Program-made: the position numbers and the translations under genes | The notes under the pieces: model-generated | Told to the model about the DNA's origin: nothing | Seen by the model: only the letters and a program-made list of their open reading frames with translations | The model's database searches: none | Shown: in pieces, positions 39,645 to 48,784 of the stretch | Numbering within the stretch: position 1 is the stretch's first letter | Layout: every line of letters begins with the position of its first letter | DNA from: Pseudomonas sp. Q1-7 | GTDB lineage: Bacteria > Pseudomonadota > Gammaproteobacteria > Pseudomonadales > Pseudomonadaceae | Reading direction: 5' to 3' | Assembly: GCF_028010285.1 (NCBI RefSeq) | Contig: NZ_CP116304.1 | Coordinates: forward strand, 1,008,501 to 1,072,500 | DNA length: 64,000 nucleotides

Positions 39645-41126
39645 ATGCCGGCCGTGAGCCTCGAACCGAACGATTTTGTGATTGCCGCAACCGCCGAGGA
39701 AGCCGTCGACCGCCTCGCCGAGCTGCACCGGCAGGCCACCGGAGCTCTGAGCCAGGCGCTGAAGCGTTACATCAAGGAGCGCGTCGAGCCGGATGCCGCA
39801 CAGCGCGCGCTGTTCCGCTATCCGCTGCTGCGCATCACCTACCGCTGCCAGGGCGAAGTGCCGTCCACGACCCGCGCCTTTGCGAAGATCCAGGTGCCGG
39901 GCAACTACAGCGTCACCGTCACCCATCCGGATGCCTTCCGCACTTACCTGCTGGAACAACTGCGGCCGCTGATGCACGACTTCACCGTGCAGGTGGAAGT
40001 GGGTACCAGCCAGCAGAACATTCCTTATCCCTACGTGGTGGAGCAGGGCGACGAGTTGGCCGGTTCCGGCGTGACCGCCGCCGAGCTGGCGCGGGTGTTT
40101 CCCAGTACCGACCTTTCCGCCGCCACCGACGGCGTGGCCGACGGCCTCTACGACTGGGAGAACGCCGATCCCCTGCCGCTGGCCCTGTTCGACGCGGCGC
40201 GGGTGGACTTCTCCCTGCGCCGCCTGGTGCATTACACCGGCAGCGACTGGCGCCATGTGCAGCCGTGGATCCTGCTGACCAACTACCACCGTTACGTCGA
40301 CCAGTTCATCCGCCACGGCATCGACCAGCTCCGCGAGGACCCGCGTTTCGTGCGCATGGTGCTGCCGGGCAATGTGGTGGTGGAGCGCGGCATGGACGAG
40401 GGCGAGATGCAGGCCATCGTCGACGGCGTGGTCTGGCACCGCTACCAGATGCCGGCCTATCACCTGATCGCCGCCGACGGCCACGGCGTCACCCTGGTGA
40501 ATATCGGCGTCGGCCCGTCCAACGCCAAGAACATCACCGACCACCTGGCCGTGCTGCGCCCGCATTGCTGGCTGATGATCGGCCACTGTGGCGGCCTGCG
40601 GCAGTCGCAGACCATCGGCGATTACGTGCTGGCCCATGCGTACATGCGCCGCGACGGCATCCTCGACCGGGTACTGCCGCCGAATATCCCCTTGCCGGCC
40701 CTGGCCGAGGTGCAGCAGGCGCTGCAGGAGGCCGCGGCCCAGGTCACCGGCGACCGTGGCGAAGACCTCAAGCGCCGCCTGCGTACCGGCACCGTGCTGA
40801 CCTACGACGACCGCAACTGGGAATTGCGCTGGGCCCAGGAGCGACCACTGATCAACCTGTCGCGGGCCGTGGCGGTGGACATGGAAAGCGGCACCGTGGC
40901 GGCCCAGGGCTATCGCCTGCGGGTGCCCTACGGCACGCTGCTGTGCGTATCCGACAAGCCGCTGCACAGTGAGATCAAGCTGCCCGGCTCGGCCAGTGCC
41001 TTCTACCAGCGCGCCGTCAGCCAGCACCTGCGCATCGGCATCGCCGCCCTGGATCTGTTGCGCACCCAGCTCAACGCGCTGCACTCACGCAAGCTGCGCA
41101 GCTTCGACGAGCCGCCGTTCCGCTGA
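39645..41126 (+). CDS. amn: AMP nucleosidase
   Basis: About 493 residues, splitting AMP to adenine and ribose 5-phosphate. N-terminal Amn domain and C-terminal phosphorylase-fold domain with VNIGVGPSNAKNITDHLAVLRPHCWLMIGHCGGLR, which is diagnostic, and the terminal VDMESGTVAAQGYRLRVPYGTLLCVSDKPLHSE. ATG at 39645 overlaps the AAAGGA sequence; GTG at 39654, eight nt after it, may be the true start. E. coli Amn has 484 residues. Confidence 0.95.
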   Translation: MPAVSLEPNDFVIAATAEEAVDRLAELHRQATGALSQALKRYIKERVEPDAAQRALFRYPLLRITYRCQGEVPSTTRAFAKIQVPGNYSVTVTHPDAFRTYLLEQLRPLMHDFTVQVEVGTSQQNIPYPYVVEQGDELAGSGVTAAELARVFPSTDLSAATDGVADGLYDWENADPLPLALFDAARVDFSLRRLVHYTGSDWRHVQPWILLTNYHRYVDQFIRHGIDQLREDPRFVRMVLPGNVVVERGMDEGEMQAIVDGVVWHRYQMPAYHLIAADGHGVTLVNIGVGPSNAKNITDHLAVLRPHCWLMIGHCGGLRQSQTIGDYVLAHAYMRRDGILDRVLPPNIPLPALAEVQQALQEAAAQVTGDRGEDLKRRLRTGTVLTYDDRNWELRWAQERPLINLSRAVAVDMESGTVAAQGYRLRVPYGTLLCVSDKPLHSEIKLPGSASAFYQRAVSQHLRIGIAALDLLRTQLNALHSRKLRSFDEPPFR

Positions 41127-41139
41127 TCGGGGTGGCGGC

Positions 41140-42222
41140 TCAGGCCTCCTGCGGGCGCGGATCCATTCGCACCGGGGTGTCCGCCAGGCGCGGAATCCGC
41201 CACTGATACCCCGGCGTCGGCACGCGGAAACTGTCGGCGTCCACCTGCCAGTCGGCCAGGGCCTTGGCCAGGTCGCGGGGTGGGGCGAACTGGCCTTCGT
41301 CGGTGAGGTTGAAGGTACCGAAGTGGATCGCCAGGCTGCTTTGCGCTTCCAACTGCCTGTGGGCCTGCGCCGCGTCGTCCGGGTTCATGTGGTTGTCACG
41401 CATGAACCAGCGCGGGGCATAGGCGCCAATGGGCAGGGCGGCGAAGCGCATCGGGCCGAAGCGCTCGCGGATCAGGCGGAATTCCGGCCCCAGGCCGGTG
41501 TCGCCGGGGAACAGGACGGGGCCGTCCGGCGACTCGATCACGAAGCCCATCCACAGGGTTTCGTTGGTGTCGCTGCGGGTCCGCGCCGACCAGTGCTGCA
41601 CCGGCACCGCGTGCAGTTTCAAGTCTCCCGATAGAGGCAGCTCCTGCCACCAGTCCAGTTCGATGACCTGTTTGAAGCCGGTTTCGCGGATCAGCGGGCC
41701 ATTGCCCAGCCCGCTGACCACCGTGGCTTGCGGGAAGCGTTCCGCCAGCCCGCGCAGGCTTTCCAGGTCCAGGTGATCGTAGTGGTTGTGACTGACCAGG
41801 ATCAGGTCGATGGGCGGCAACTGGTCCAGCCCGAGGCCCGGCGGGTGGTGGCGCCGGGGGCCGAGGAAGCTGAACGGGCTCACCCGCTGGGACCAGACCG
41901 GGTCGGTGAGGATGTTCAGGCCACGATGCTGGATCAGCAGGGTCGCGTGATTGATGTAGGTGACCCGCAGCTCGTCGCCTTGCACCCGGACTGGCACCTC
42001 GGGCGCCGTCGCCGGGCCCGGCTGGTCGATCCACGGCGCCTGTTTCTCGCGGCTGAACTGCCAGCGGAGGAAGGCGCGCAGGTTCTTGTGCGGCTTCGGT
42101 TCGAGGTTGCGGAAGCGGCGGCCGTCGAAGTGGCTCGACGCCGGGCCACGGTAGGGGGCGCGGTGGCAACCGGCGAGGGTCATCAGGTTGATCAACCAGG
42201 TGGGGCGCAGGGCACGTGGCAT
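41140..42222 (-). CDS. Metallo-beta-lactamase-fold hydrolase, NAPE-PLD/UlaG-like
   Basis: A 360-residue MBL-fold protein. The metal motif is SHNHYDHLD (HxHxDH) at about residue 145, later [19 protein letters not shown] (metal Asp) and [12 protein letters not shown]. The N-terminus has a short hydrophobic segment with LAGC, so it may be a lipoprotein. The family includes N-acyl-phosphatidylethanolamine phospholipase D-like proteins; substrate unknown. Convergent with amn, 13 nt apart. Confidence 0.82.
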   Translation of the reverse strand: MPRALRPTWLINLMTLAGCHRAPYRGPASSHFDGRRFRNLEPKPHKNLRAFLRWQFSREKQAPWIDQPGPATAPEVPVRVQGDELRVTYINHATLLIQHRGLNILTDPVWSQRVSPFSFLGPRRHHPPGLGLDQLPPIDLILVSHNHYDHLDLESLRGLAERFPQATVVSGLGNGPLIRETGFKQVIELDWWQELPLSGDLKLHAVPVQHWSARTRSDTNETLWMGFVIESPDGPVLFPGDTGLGPEFRLIRERFGPMRFAALPIGAYAPRWFMRDNHMNPDDAAQAHRQLEAQSSLAIHFGTFNLTDEGQFAPPRDLAKALADWQVDADSFRVPTPGYQWRIPRLADTPVRMDPRPQEA

Positions 42223-42300
42223 GACCTTCTCTCTTGCGGCGGGGAAGCACAGAACCTAGCATGCCTCTCCCGTTTCCTGTCCGCCAACCCGTTTCCAGGC

Positions 42301-42933
42301 ATGTCGCGCCCAACTCGTCCCGCCCGCCCCGCTTCACGCCGCCCCGCGCCCCCGGCGCCTCGCCGCGTGGCCAAGGCACCGCCCGTGGAGCCGCGGCTGG
42401 TGCTGTTCAATAAACCCTTCGACGTGCTGACCCAGTTCAGCGATGGCGAAGGCCGCGCGACCCTCAAGGACTACATCCCCATCCCCGGCATCTACCCCGC
42501 CGGCCGTCTGGACCGCGACAGCGAAGGCTTGCTGCTGCTGACCAACGACGGTCGCCTGCAAGCGCGCATCGCCGATCCCAAGCACAAACTGCCGAAAACC
42601 TACTGGGTGCAAGTCGAGGGCGAGCCCAGCGACGAGCAATTGCAGCGATTGCGCGAGGGCGTGGAACTGAACGACGGGCCGACCCTGCCCGCCGAGGCGA
42701 GGCGGCTGGACGAACCGCAACTGTGGGAGCGCAACCCGCCGGTGCGCTTTCGCAAGAGCGTGCCCACCGCCTGGCTGGAGCTGGTGATCCGCGAGGGGCG
42801 CAATCGCCAGGTCAGGCGCATGACCGCCGCGGTGGGCTTGCCGACCTTGCGTCTGGTGCGGGTGCGCATCGGCCCCTGGAGCCTCGACGGCCTGGGCCTG
42901 GGGGAATACCGGGACGTCCCCGCGAAGCTCTGA
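42301..42933 (+). CDS. rluE: 23S rRNA pseudouridine synthase RluE
   Basis: A 210-residue RsuA-family pseudouridine synthase. After a basic Pro/Arg-rich leader (1-28) come [36 protein letters not shown] (catalytic Asp in RLDRDS), and [14 protein letters not shown]. There is no S4 domain, as expected for RluE, which modifies U2457 of 23S rRNA in E. coli. Divergent from the MBL gene. Confidence 0.9.
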   Translation: MSRPTRPARPASRRPAPPAPRRVAKAPPVEPRLVLFNKPFDVLTQFSDGEGRATLKDYIPIPGIYPAGRLDRDSEGLLLLTNDGRLQARIADPKHKLPKTYWVQVEGEPSDEQLQRLREGVELNDGPTLPAEARRLDEPQLWERNPPVRFRKSVPTAWLELVIREGRNRQVRRMTAAVGLPTLRLVRVRIGPWSLDGLGLGEYRDVPAKL

Positions 42934-42961
42934 GCCGGGGACGCACGCGGCGGGAGACGGC

Positions 42962-43165
42962 TTACATGCCTTCCAGGCCGCCGATCACCAGGGTCTTGAT
43001 CACGAAACCGAGCACGCCCAGGCCCAGGGCGAGGAACAGGATCATGGTGCCGAAGCGGCCGGCCTTGGACTTCTTGGCCAGGTCCCAGACGATGAAGGCC
43101 ATGAAGGCCACCAGCACGGCGATCATCGCCGTCATCATCAACTCTTCGATTTTTTCCGGACTCAT
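42962..43165 (-). CDS. Small DUF2788 membrane protein
   Basis: A 67-residue protein with two membrane helices (about 10-28 and 38-60) separated by a basic loop (KKSKAGRFG). It fits the DUF2788 family, function unknown, common in Pseudomonas. Convergent with rluE. Confidence 0.75.
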   Translation of the reverse strand: MSPEKIEELMMTAMIAVLVAFMAFIVWDLAKKSKAGRFGTMILFLALGLGVLGFVIKTLVIGGLEGM

Positions 43166-43304
43166 CGCATACCTCGAGGGTGAATACAGGCTGCACCTGC
43201 ACGGCCGAGAGGCCGGGCGTCAGGCGGGCGGTGCGCTTGTGATTCTGCGAGCCGGAAGGCTCTTATGGGGCGGGGCCGCGCGGAGGGTACAGCAAAGCGC
43301 GGCG

Positions 43305-43310
43305 ATTATA
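43305..43310 (-). promoter_or_regulatory. Candidate -10 box (TATAAT) upstream of the DUF2788 gene
   Basis: A perfect TATAAT on the minus strand within a GGCG-N6-CGCC dyad, 140 nt upstream of the small membrane-protein gene. The -35 region is a weak match. The remainder of 43166-43339 shows no gene. Confidence 0.35.
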
Positions 43311-43339
43311 CGCCACGCCGCTCCGCGCGCGAGGCCCGT

Positions 43340-43819
43340 TCAGCCGCGCAGGTGACCCAGGGGCAGCTCGGTGCTGCTCAGCACCTGGTTGAGTACGAAG
43401 CTCGAACGCACGCTGGTAACGCCCTCGATGCGGGTCAGCTGGCCGAGCAGGAATTGCTGGTAATGCTCCATGTCCGGCACCACCACCTTCAGTTGGTAGT
43501 CCGCCTCCATGCCGGTGACCAGGCTGCACTCCAGCACTTCGGGGCACTGGCGAATCACTTCCTGGAAGTGCTCGAAGCGTTCCGGCGTGTGGCGGTCCAT
43601 GCCGATCAGCACGTAGGCGGTGAGGCTGAGGCCGAGCTTCTTGCGGTCCAGCAGGGCGACCTGGCGGACGATGTAGCCGTCATCTTCGAGTTGCTTGACG
43701 CGCCGTGAGCAGGGGGAGGGCGACAGGCCGATGCGCTCGGCCAGCTCCTGGTTGGAGATGCGTGCGTCGCGCTGCAGTTCGGCGAGGATTTTAAGGTCGT
43801 AGCGATCAAGTTTTTCCAT
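43340..43819 (-). CDS. Lrp/AsnC-family transcriptional regulator
   Basis: A 159-residue regulator: N-terminal winged helix (LDRYDLKILAELQRDARISNQELAERIGLSPSPCSRRVKQLE) and C-terminal RAM ligand domain (VTGMEADYQLKVVVPDMEHYQQFL). Ligand unknown, likely an amino acid. ATG at 43819 gives the conserved start MEKLDRYDLK. It faces an A/T-rich gap that also carries a + strand promoter-like element. Confidence 0.9.
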   Translation of the reverse strand: MEKLDRYDLKILAELQRDARISNQELAERIGLSPSPCSRRVKQLEDDGYIVRQVALLDRKKLGLSLTAYVLIGMDRHTPERFEHFQEVIRQCPEVLECSLVTGMEADYQLKVVVPDMEHYQQFLLGQLTRIEGVTSVRSSFVLNQVLSSTELPLGHLRG

Positions 43820-43830
43820 GGTACTGGCCG

Positions 43831-43859
43831 TTGATTGGTTTGGTTGCTGCAAATATTGC
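43831..43859 (+). promoter_or_regulatory. Sigma-70-like promoter facing the gene-free region
   Basis: TTGATT (43831-43836), 17-nt spacer, TATTGC (43854-43859) on the + strand. No protein gene lies downstream before a strong terminator at 44104. The A/T-rich tract also serves the divergent Lrp gene. Confidence 0.45.
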
Positions 43860-43980
43860 TTCTTTGGTGATTAATTGCGCAAGTGGCGCTTTATTGAGCA
43901 ATCTTAGCAATCATTTGTCGCCCTTGAAGACGTAAGCTTTCCCTCAGTTTCACGGCCCGGACAGCACGTCCACCCGACCC

Positions 43981-44054
43981 GCCCAATCAGGTGTGTCGGC
44001 GCCGCCGATCCAACCGGTTCGAGCAGGCCCCCGGGTCCGCGCTGCCCAATCAGG
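43981..44054 (+). repeat. 11-nt direct repeat GCCCAATCAGG
   Basis: Exact copies at 43981-43991 and 44044-44054, 63 nt apart, each forming the loop side of a hairpin in the candidate sRNA. Confidence 0.65.
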
Positions 44055-44103
44055 CAGGCGATGAAAGCGGCGACACAATCGCCAGCACAGGACGAATTTC
44101 CCG

Positions 44104-44134
44104 AAGGGGACCCGCGGTATGGGGTCCCCTTTTT
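44104..44134 (+). terminator. Rho-independent terminator (+ strand)
   Basis: AAGGGGACCC (44104-44113) pairs with GGGTCCCCTT (44122-44131) around an 8-nt loop, followed by T's to 44134. The T run is on the + strand, so it ends a + transcript from 43.8-44.1 kb; on the minus strand it may also serve fieF by the hairpin alone. Confidence 0.8.
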
Positions 44135-44189
44135 GGTTGCCCGCAACGCCCTGCGGCGGGGACGAAACCATGGGTGAATCGTGCGCGGC

Positions 44190-45077
44190 CTAGGCGCGTT
44201 TCACCACTTCGCTGGGATCGGCGTGCACCAGTACTTCGGCACGCGGGTAGCGCGCGGTGATGGCGCCTGCGGCCTGTTCGCAGAGCGCATGGGCGCGGGA
44301 CAGCGGCAGCTCGCCGGGCAGCTCCAGGTGCAGTTGCACGTACCAGCGGTTGCCGGAGATCCGCGTGCGCAGGTCGTGGGCCCCCAGCACGCCGGGAATG
44401 GCGCAGGCCAGCCGGTGCATCTCGGCGCTGATGTCCGACGACAGTTCTTCATCCATCAGCACCGAGACCGACCCGCGGGCGATACCGACGGCGCTCCAGA
44501 AGATGTAGCCGGCGATGCCCAGGCCGAACAACCCGTCGGCGTGCTGCCAGCCCAGGCTGGCCAGCACCAGGGCGAGGAGGATGCCGCTGTTGAGCAGCAG
44601 GTCGGAGCGATAGTGCAGGGCGTCGGCGCGGATGGCGGTGGAGCCAGTGGCGCGGATCACCCGGCGCTGCAACATCAGCAGGCCCGCGGTCAGCGCCAGC
44701 GACAGGAGCATCACCGCAATGCCCAGCCCCTCGGCCTCCAGCGGCTGGGGAGCGTTCAGGCGCTCGTAGGCCTGGACTGCCACCAGCACCGCGCTGATGC
44801 CGATGAACAGCGCCTGGGCCAGTCCGGCCAGGGCCTCCGCCTTGCCATGGCCGTAGCGGTGGTCGTCGTCCGCCGGCTTCAGCGCGTAGCGCACCGCCAG
44901 CAGGTTGAGCAGGGAGGCGGCGCTGTCCATCAGTGAGTCGGTGAGGCCGGCCAGCAGGCTGACCGAGCCGCTCATGGCCCAGGCGATGGCCTTGGCCAAC
45001 ACCAGGGTGATGGCGACGGCGAGGGAGGCGCGAGTGGCCAGGCGAAGCAGCTGCGCGTGCTGGCGGGAAGAGGTCAT
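44190..45077 (-). CDS. fieF: Cation diffusion facilitator FieF-type
   Basis: A 295-residue inner-membrane proton-coupled exporter of Fe2+/Zn2+. Six membrane helices precede a cytosolic metal-sensing domain. Transport-site residues are seen as DSLMDSAAS (helix 2) and HYRSDLLLN (helix 5); ADDDHRYGHGKAEALAGLAQ is the FieF cytosolic loop. Lies 99 nt after a small lipoprotein gene on the same strand. Confidence 0.9.
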   Translation of the reverse strand: MTSSRQHAQLLRLATRASLAVAITLVLAKAIAWAMSGSVSLLAGLTDSLMDSAASLLNLLAVRYALKPADDDHRYGHGKAEALAGLAQALFIGISAVLVAVQAYERLNAPQPLEAEGLGIAVMLLSLALTAGLLMLQRRVIRATGSTAIRADALHYRSDLLLNSGILLALVLASLGWQHADGLFGLGIAGYIFWSAVGIARGSVSVLMDEELSSDISAEMHRLACAIPGVLGAHDLRTRISGNRWYVQLHLELPGELPLSRAHALCEQAAGAITARYPRAEVLVHADPSEVVKRA

Positions 45078-45176
45078 GCCGACTCCGGGCCGAGGGGGTG
45101 ACGATCAAGCGCCCGTCCGTGGCGCCGGGTGCCGGGCGAGGGGCCGCGCATCTGGCGCCGGACGCTGGAGCGCATC

Positions 45177-45596
45177 TCAGGCGGCGGGGCGCAGGCCGAG
45201 GGCCGCCAGTTGTTGCAGGTTGCCACTGCGCTGGAGCAGTTGCGGGTTATCCAGCGGCAGGTCGTGGCCGGTTTCGCGGGCGATGATGGCCTTCAGGCGC
45301 ACCGGGTCCACCTTGCCGTCGGCGCTGATGGCTTCCTGGAGTTTCTCCGGGGCGATCTGGGCGTTCTGGCCTGCGGGCAGGTAGATGGCGCCGGTGGCGA
45401 AGTCGACGGCGAAGGCGATCAGCCCGGGGATGACGAAGAAGAGGATGCCGATGGCGTCCATGGCGGCGACGGCCGGGTCGACCTTGCCTTCGATCTGGCC
45501 GCGGCGATCCGGGTAGAACAGGGTGCCGCAGGCGGTGAGCTGGGTGAGCAGGGCAACGGCGACGGCGCCGCCGATCCATCGGGAAGCAATACGCAT
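45177..45596 (-). CDS. Small lipoprotein of unknown function
   Basis: A 139-residue protein with lipobox LTAC (Cys at about 23) and mature start CGTLFYPDRRGQ. A hydrophobic segment (about 45-62) follows, then ISADGKVDPVRLKAIIARETGHDLPLDN. I recognise no family domain; relatives are common in Pseudomonas. The ATG at 45596 has AGGAG six nt upstream, which decides it over 45602. Confidence 0.75.
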   Translation of the reverse strand: MRIASRWIGGAVAVALLTQLTACGTLFYPDRRGQIEGKVDPAVAAMDAIGILFFVIPGLIAFAVDFATGAIYLPAGQNAQIAPEKLQEAISADGKVDPVRLKAIIARETGHDLPLDNPQLLQRSGNLQQLAALGLRPAA

Positions 45597-45723
45597 GAGC
45601 ATCTCCTGGTCGAAAGAGCGCAACTATACCAAGCGGCCTGTTGCAAATCCGCATGCCGTAGCGGCGACCCCGGCAAGGAACGGGCAGTTCGCCGGTATAC
45701 TTCCGGGCCTGCCTGGAGTGCCC

Positions 45724-48246
45724 ATGATTCCGTTACCCATCGATGCCGTCCTGCCCGATCTGCGGGCCGCCCTGCGATCCCGCCATGAAACCGTGCTGGA
45801 GGCGCCGCCCGGCGCAGGCAAGACCACGCGCGTGCCCCTGGCGCTGCTGGACGAACCCTGGCTGGCCGGGCAGTCCATCCTGATGCTGGAACCGCGCCGC
45901 CTGGCCGCCCGCGCCGCCGCCGAGCGCCTGGCCAGCGAGCGGGGTGAGGCGGTGGGCGAAACCGTCGGCTATCGCATCCGCCTGGAGTCGAAGGTCGGCC
46001 CGCGTACGCGCATCGAGGTGGTGACCGAGGGCATCCTCGCGCGCCGATTGCAGGAAGACCCCGCGCTGGAAGGCGTCGGCCTGGTGATTTTCGACGAATT
46101 CCACGAGCGCAGCCTGGATGCCGACCTGGCCCTGGCGCTGTGCCTCAACGGCCGCGCCCTGCTGCGCGACGAGCCGCCGCTGAAGGTGCTGTTGATGTCC
46201 GCCACCCTGGAGGGCGAGCGCCTGTCGCGCCTGCTGGACGGGGCGCCGGTGGTGCGCAGCGAGGGTCGCATGTTCCCGGTGGAACAACGCTGGGGCCGAC
46301 CGAGCCAACCCGGCGAAGCGCTGGAGCCGCGCGTGGTGCAGACCGTGCTGCAGGCGCTGGCCGACGAGCCCGGCAGCCTGCTGGTGTTCCTTCCCGGCCA
46401 GGCCGAGATCCGCCGCGTGGCCGACCAGTTGGGCGAGCGTCTCGACGGGCGTGCCGACATCCTGCTCTGCCCGCTGCACGGTGAGCTGGACCTGGCCGCG
46501 CAGCGCGCCGCCATCGAGCCGGCACCGGCCGGCACGCGCAAGGTGGTGCTGGCCACCAACATCGCCGAGACCAGCCTGACCATCGACGGCGTGCGCGTGG
46601 TGGTGGATGCCGGCCTGGAGCGGGTACCGCGCTTCGACCCGGCCAGCGGCATGACCCGTCTGGACACCCAACGCATTTCCCGCGCCTCCGCCACCCAGCG
46701 CGCCGGCCGCGCCGGGCGCCTGCAGCCCGGCGTCTGTTACCGGCTCTGGTCCGAGGCCCAGCACGAGCAGCTGGCTGCCCATGGCAGCGCGGAAATCCTC
46801 CAGGCCGACCTGGCCGGCCTGGCCTTGCAGCTGGCGCGCTGGGGCGTCGGCGACCCGGGCGAACTGGCCTGGCTCGATCCGCCGCCCGTCGCGGCCTATA
46901 CCCAGGGCCGCGACCTGCTGCAGCGCCTCGGCGCCCTGGCCGAGGACGGCAGCCTGACCCGCCACGGCCAGGCCATGGCCGAACTGCCTACCCATCCGCG
47001 CATCGCCCACCTGCTGCTGCGGGGTCAGGCCCTGGGCCTGGGCGCACTGGCGTGCGACCTGGCGGCCCTGTTGGGCGAGCGCGACATCCTGCGCGGCGGC
47101 GGTGCCGACCTGCACAGTCGCCTGGCGCTGCTGGCCGGCGGCGACAAGGCTGCGCGGGGTGCCCGTGGTGCGGTGCAGCGTGCGCGGCAACTGGCCCGGC
47201 AATTCCGTTCCTACCTGCGGGGCCCGGCCAGCGAGGCGGTGGCCGACCCGGATCATCCGCGCTGGCTCGGTTGCCTGCTGGCCTTTGCCTACCCGGACCG
47301 CATCGCCCAGCAGCGCCGCGCCGGAGGGGCTGACTATCGGCTTGCCAATGGTCGCGCCGCGCAGTTCGGCGAGCCGGATGCGCTGATGAAGGAACCCTGG
47401 TTGGTGATCGCCGACCTCGGCAGTCGTCAGGGCCAGCGGGAGGAACGCATCTACCTGGCGGCAGCGCTTGAGCCGGAACTCTTTTCTTCGGTGCTCGGCG
47501 AACGGGTCACTCAGCGGGACGAGCTTGAGTGGGACGAGCGGGAAGGGGTCTTGAAGGCCGAAAGGCAACGTCGAGTGGGGGAGTTGGTGCTCAGTCGCGC
47601 CGCATTGCTGAACCTCGACGAAGAGGCACGCTTGAAGGCATTGACCGGTCTGGTTCGGCGCAAGGGCATCGAACTGCTCCCCTGGAGTCCTGAGCTGCGC
47701 CAGTGGCAGGCCCGTGTGGCGCTGCTCCGCCGGCTGGATATCGAGCGGCAAGGGGAGAGCGAGTGGCCCGATCTGTCGGATACCGCCTTGCTGGACTCCC
47801 TCGACACGTGGCTGGCTCCCTATCTGGGAAAGGTGAATCGACTGAGCCACTTCGCCAACCTCGACTTGCCGGGCATCCTGCTCGGCCTGCTGCCCTGGCC
47901 ATTGCCGCAGCGCCTGGATGAGCTGGCGCCGAAGTCGCTGCAGGTCCCGTCGGGTTCGCGGATCGCCCTGGATTACTCAGAGCATCCGCCGGTGCTCGCG
48001 GTGAGGCTGCAGGAGCTGTTCGGCTTGGCCGAAACGCCGCGCATCGCGGGCGGCCGGCAAGGGGTATTGCTGCATCTCCTGTCTCCTGCGCGTCGTCCGG
48101 TACAGGTAACCCAGGACCTGGCCAGTTTCTGGGCCAACACCTATGCCGAGGTGAAAAAGGATTTGAAGGGACGCTACCCGAAGCATTGGTGGCCCGATGA
48201 CCCGATGGAAGCGGAGCCCACCGCCAGGGCCAAGCCGAGAAAATAG
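45724..48246 (+). CDS. hrpB: ATP-dependent RNA helicase HrpB (DEAH family)
   Basis: An 840-residue DExH helicase. Motif I GAGKTT (30-35), motif Ia LEPRRLAARAAA, motif II DEFHERS (124-130), motif III SATLEG, motif V ATNIAETSLTIDG, motif VI QRAGRAGR, then the HrpB-specific C-terminal domain. HrpB in E. coli is an RNA helicase-like protein of poorly known role; it appears in mRNA processing contexts. Divergent from the lipoprotein gene. Confidence 0.95.
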   Translation: MIPLPIDAVLPDLRAALRSRHETVLEAPPGAGKTTRVPLALLDEPWLAGQSILMLEPRRLAARAAAERLASERGEAVGETVGYRIRLESKVGPRTRIEVVTEGILARRLQEDPALEGVGLVIFDEFHERSLDADLALALCLNGRALLRDEPPLKVLLMSATLEGERLSRLLDGAPVVRSEGRMFPVEQRWGRPSQPGEALEPRVVQTVLQALADEPGSLLVFLPGQAEIRRVADQLGERLDGRADILLCPLHGELDLAAQRAAIEPAPAGTRKVVLATNIAETSLTIDGVRVVVDAGLERVPRFDPASGMTRLDTQRISRASATQRAGRAGRLQPGVCYRLWSEAQHEQLAAHGSAEILQADLAGLALQLARWGVGDPGELAWLDPPPVAAYTQGRDLLQRLGALAEDGSLTRHGQAMAELPTHPRIAHLLLRGQALGLGALACDLAALLGERDILRGGGADLHSRLALLAGGDKAARGARGAVQRARQLARQFRSYLRGPASEAVADPDHPRWLGCLLAFAYPDRIAQQRRAGGADYRLANGRAAQFGEPDALMKEPWLVIADLGSRQGQREERIYLAAALEPELFSSVLGERVTQRDELEWDEREGVLKAERQRRVGELVLSRAALLNLDEEARLKALTGLVRRKGIELLPWSPELRQWQARVALLRRLDIERQGESEWPDLSDTALLDSLDTWLAPYLGKVNRLSHFANLDLPGILLGLLPWPLPQRLDELAPKSLQVPSGSRIALDYSEHPPVLAVRLQELFGLAETPRIAGGRQGVLLHLLSPARRPVQVTQDLASFWANTYAEVKKDLKGRYPKHWWPDDPMEAEPTARAKPRK

Positions 48247-48568
48247 GAACCGTCCGAGTCAGCGTCCTGCACCCGATGGACGTCCTCGACCGCCTGGGAA
48301 TCGACCACCTGGAGAGCGGGCGTTACCCGCTCGATTGACCGTCCGGTCCTGAAGGCCCGGTTTGCGCGTCAGTCGGGCCGTACGCGGCTGAAGCGTGCGC
48401 TGGCCGTCCGCAGGGGGCGGTCGTCAGCGTTAGACGTACGATCTGATTCATTACATCGCGTTACTAATGATGTGATCGGTCCCGCCTTTATCGCTATCGG
48501 GAGAGGTCATAAATTTCCCGCCACTGCCTACTCCCATCATGTCGATGAGCAGTCATTGGAGGGCTGTC
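48247..48568. other. Intergenic region between hrpB and the tautomerase operon
   Basis: 322 nt. The first part keeps a short open frame ending TGA near 48338 (HPMDVLDRLGIDHLESG), which reads like a protein tail and may be a gene remnant; it has no credible start. The right part (48440-48530) is A/T-rich and holds an inverted repeat and probably the promoter for the tautomerase operon. Confidence 0.4.
48450..48476. promoter_or_regulatory. Operator-like dyad ATTACATC-N11-GATGTGAT
   Basis: Eight-bp arms with one mismatch, 11-nt spacer, 93 nt upstream of the tautomerase ATG. The spacing resembles sites of LysR-type regulators, but no regulator gene is adjacent. Confidence 0.4.
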
Positions 48569-48784
48569 ATGCCGTTCGTCAGCGTACGTATCACCCCCGA
48601 CGGCGTCACTCGAGAACAGAAATCTCGGGTGACCGCCGACATCACCGAAACCCTGGAGCGAGTTCTCCACAAACGCCCGGACCGGACCCACATCGTGATC
48701 GACGAGGTCGATGGCGATAACTGGGGATATGCCGGGATGACCACCACCGCCTACCGGCAACGACTCCCGGAGCAGCCGTCATGA
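48569..48784 (+). CDS. 4-oxalocrotonate tautomerase family protein
   Basis: A 71-residue tautomerase-superfamily protein. After Met removal the mature chain begins with Pro (PFVSVRITPDG), the catalytic Pro1 of this superfamily. TGGAGGG stands before the ATG at 48569. First gene of a three-gene unit; its stop overlaps the next ATG (ATGA). Substrate unknown, probably a keto-enol compound. Confidence 0.85.
   Translation: MPFVSVRITPDGVTREQKSRVTADITETLERVLHKRPDRTHIVIDEVDGDNWGYAGMTTTAYRQRLPEQPS

Larger units (their letters stand above)
43866..44134 (+). ncRNA. Candidate small RNA ending at a rho-independent terminator
   Basis: The 370 nt between the Lrp gene and fieF hold no convincing protein gene, but do hold a + strand promoter-like element and a textbook terminator. 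Between them are two hairpins that both show CAATCA in the loop: CCGAC/GTCGG arms around 43974-43999 and CTGCC/GGCAG at 44042-44057. A third stem GGCGAT/ATCGCC (44057-44083) precedes the terminator. The transcript would be about 270 nt, or shorter if it starts later. I do not recognise a known sRNA family. Confidence 0.45.

Noticed and set aside
43904-44146. 80-codon minus-strand open frame in the candidate sRNA region
   Set aside because: It crosses the terminator hairpin, has no ribosome-binding sequence and no recognisable features.
45733-47850. Long minus-strand open frame inside hrpB
   Set aside because: Antisense to the intact HrpB helicase motifs; no domain seen.
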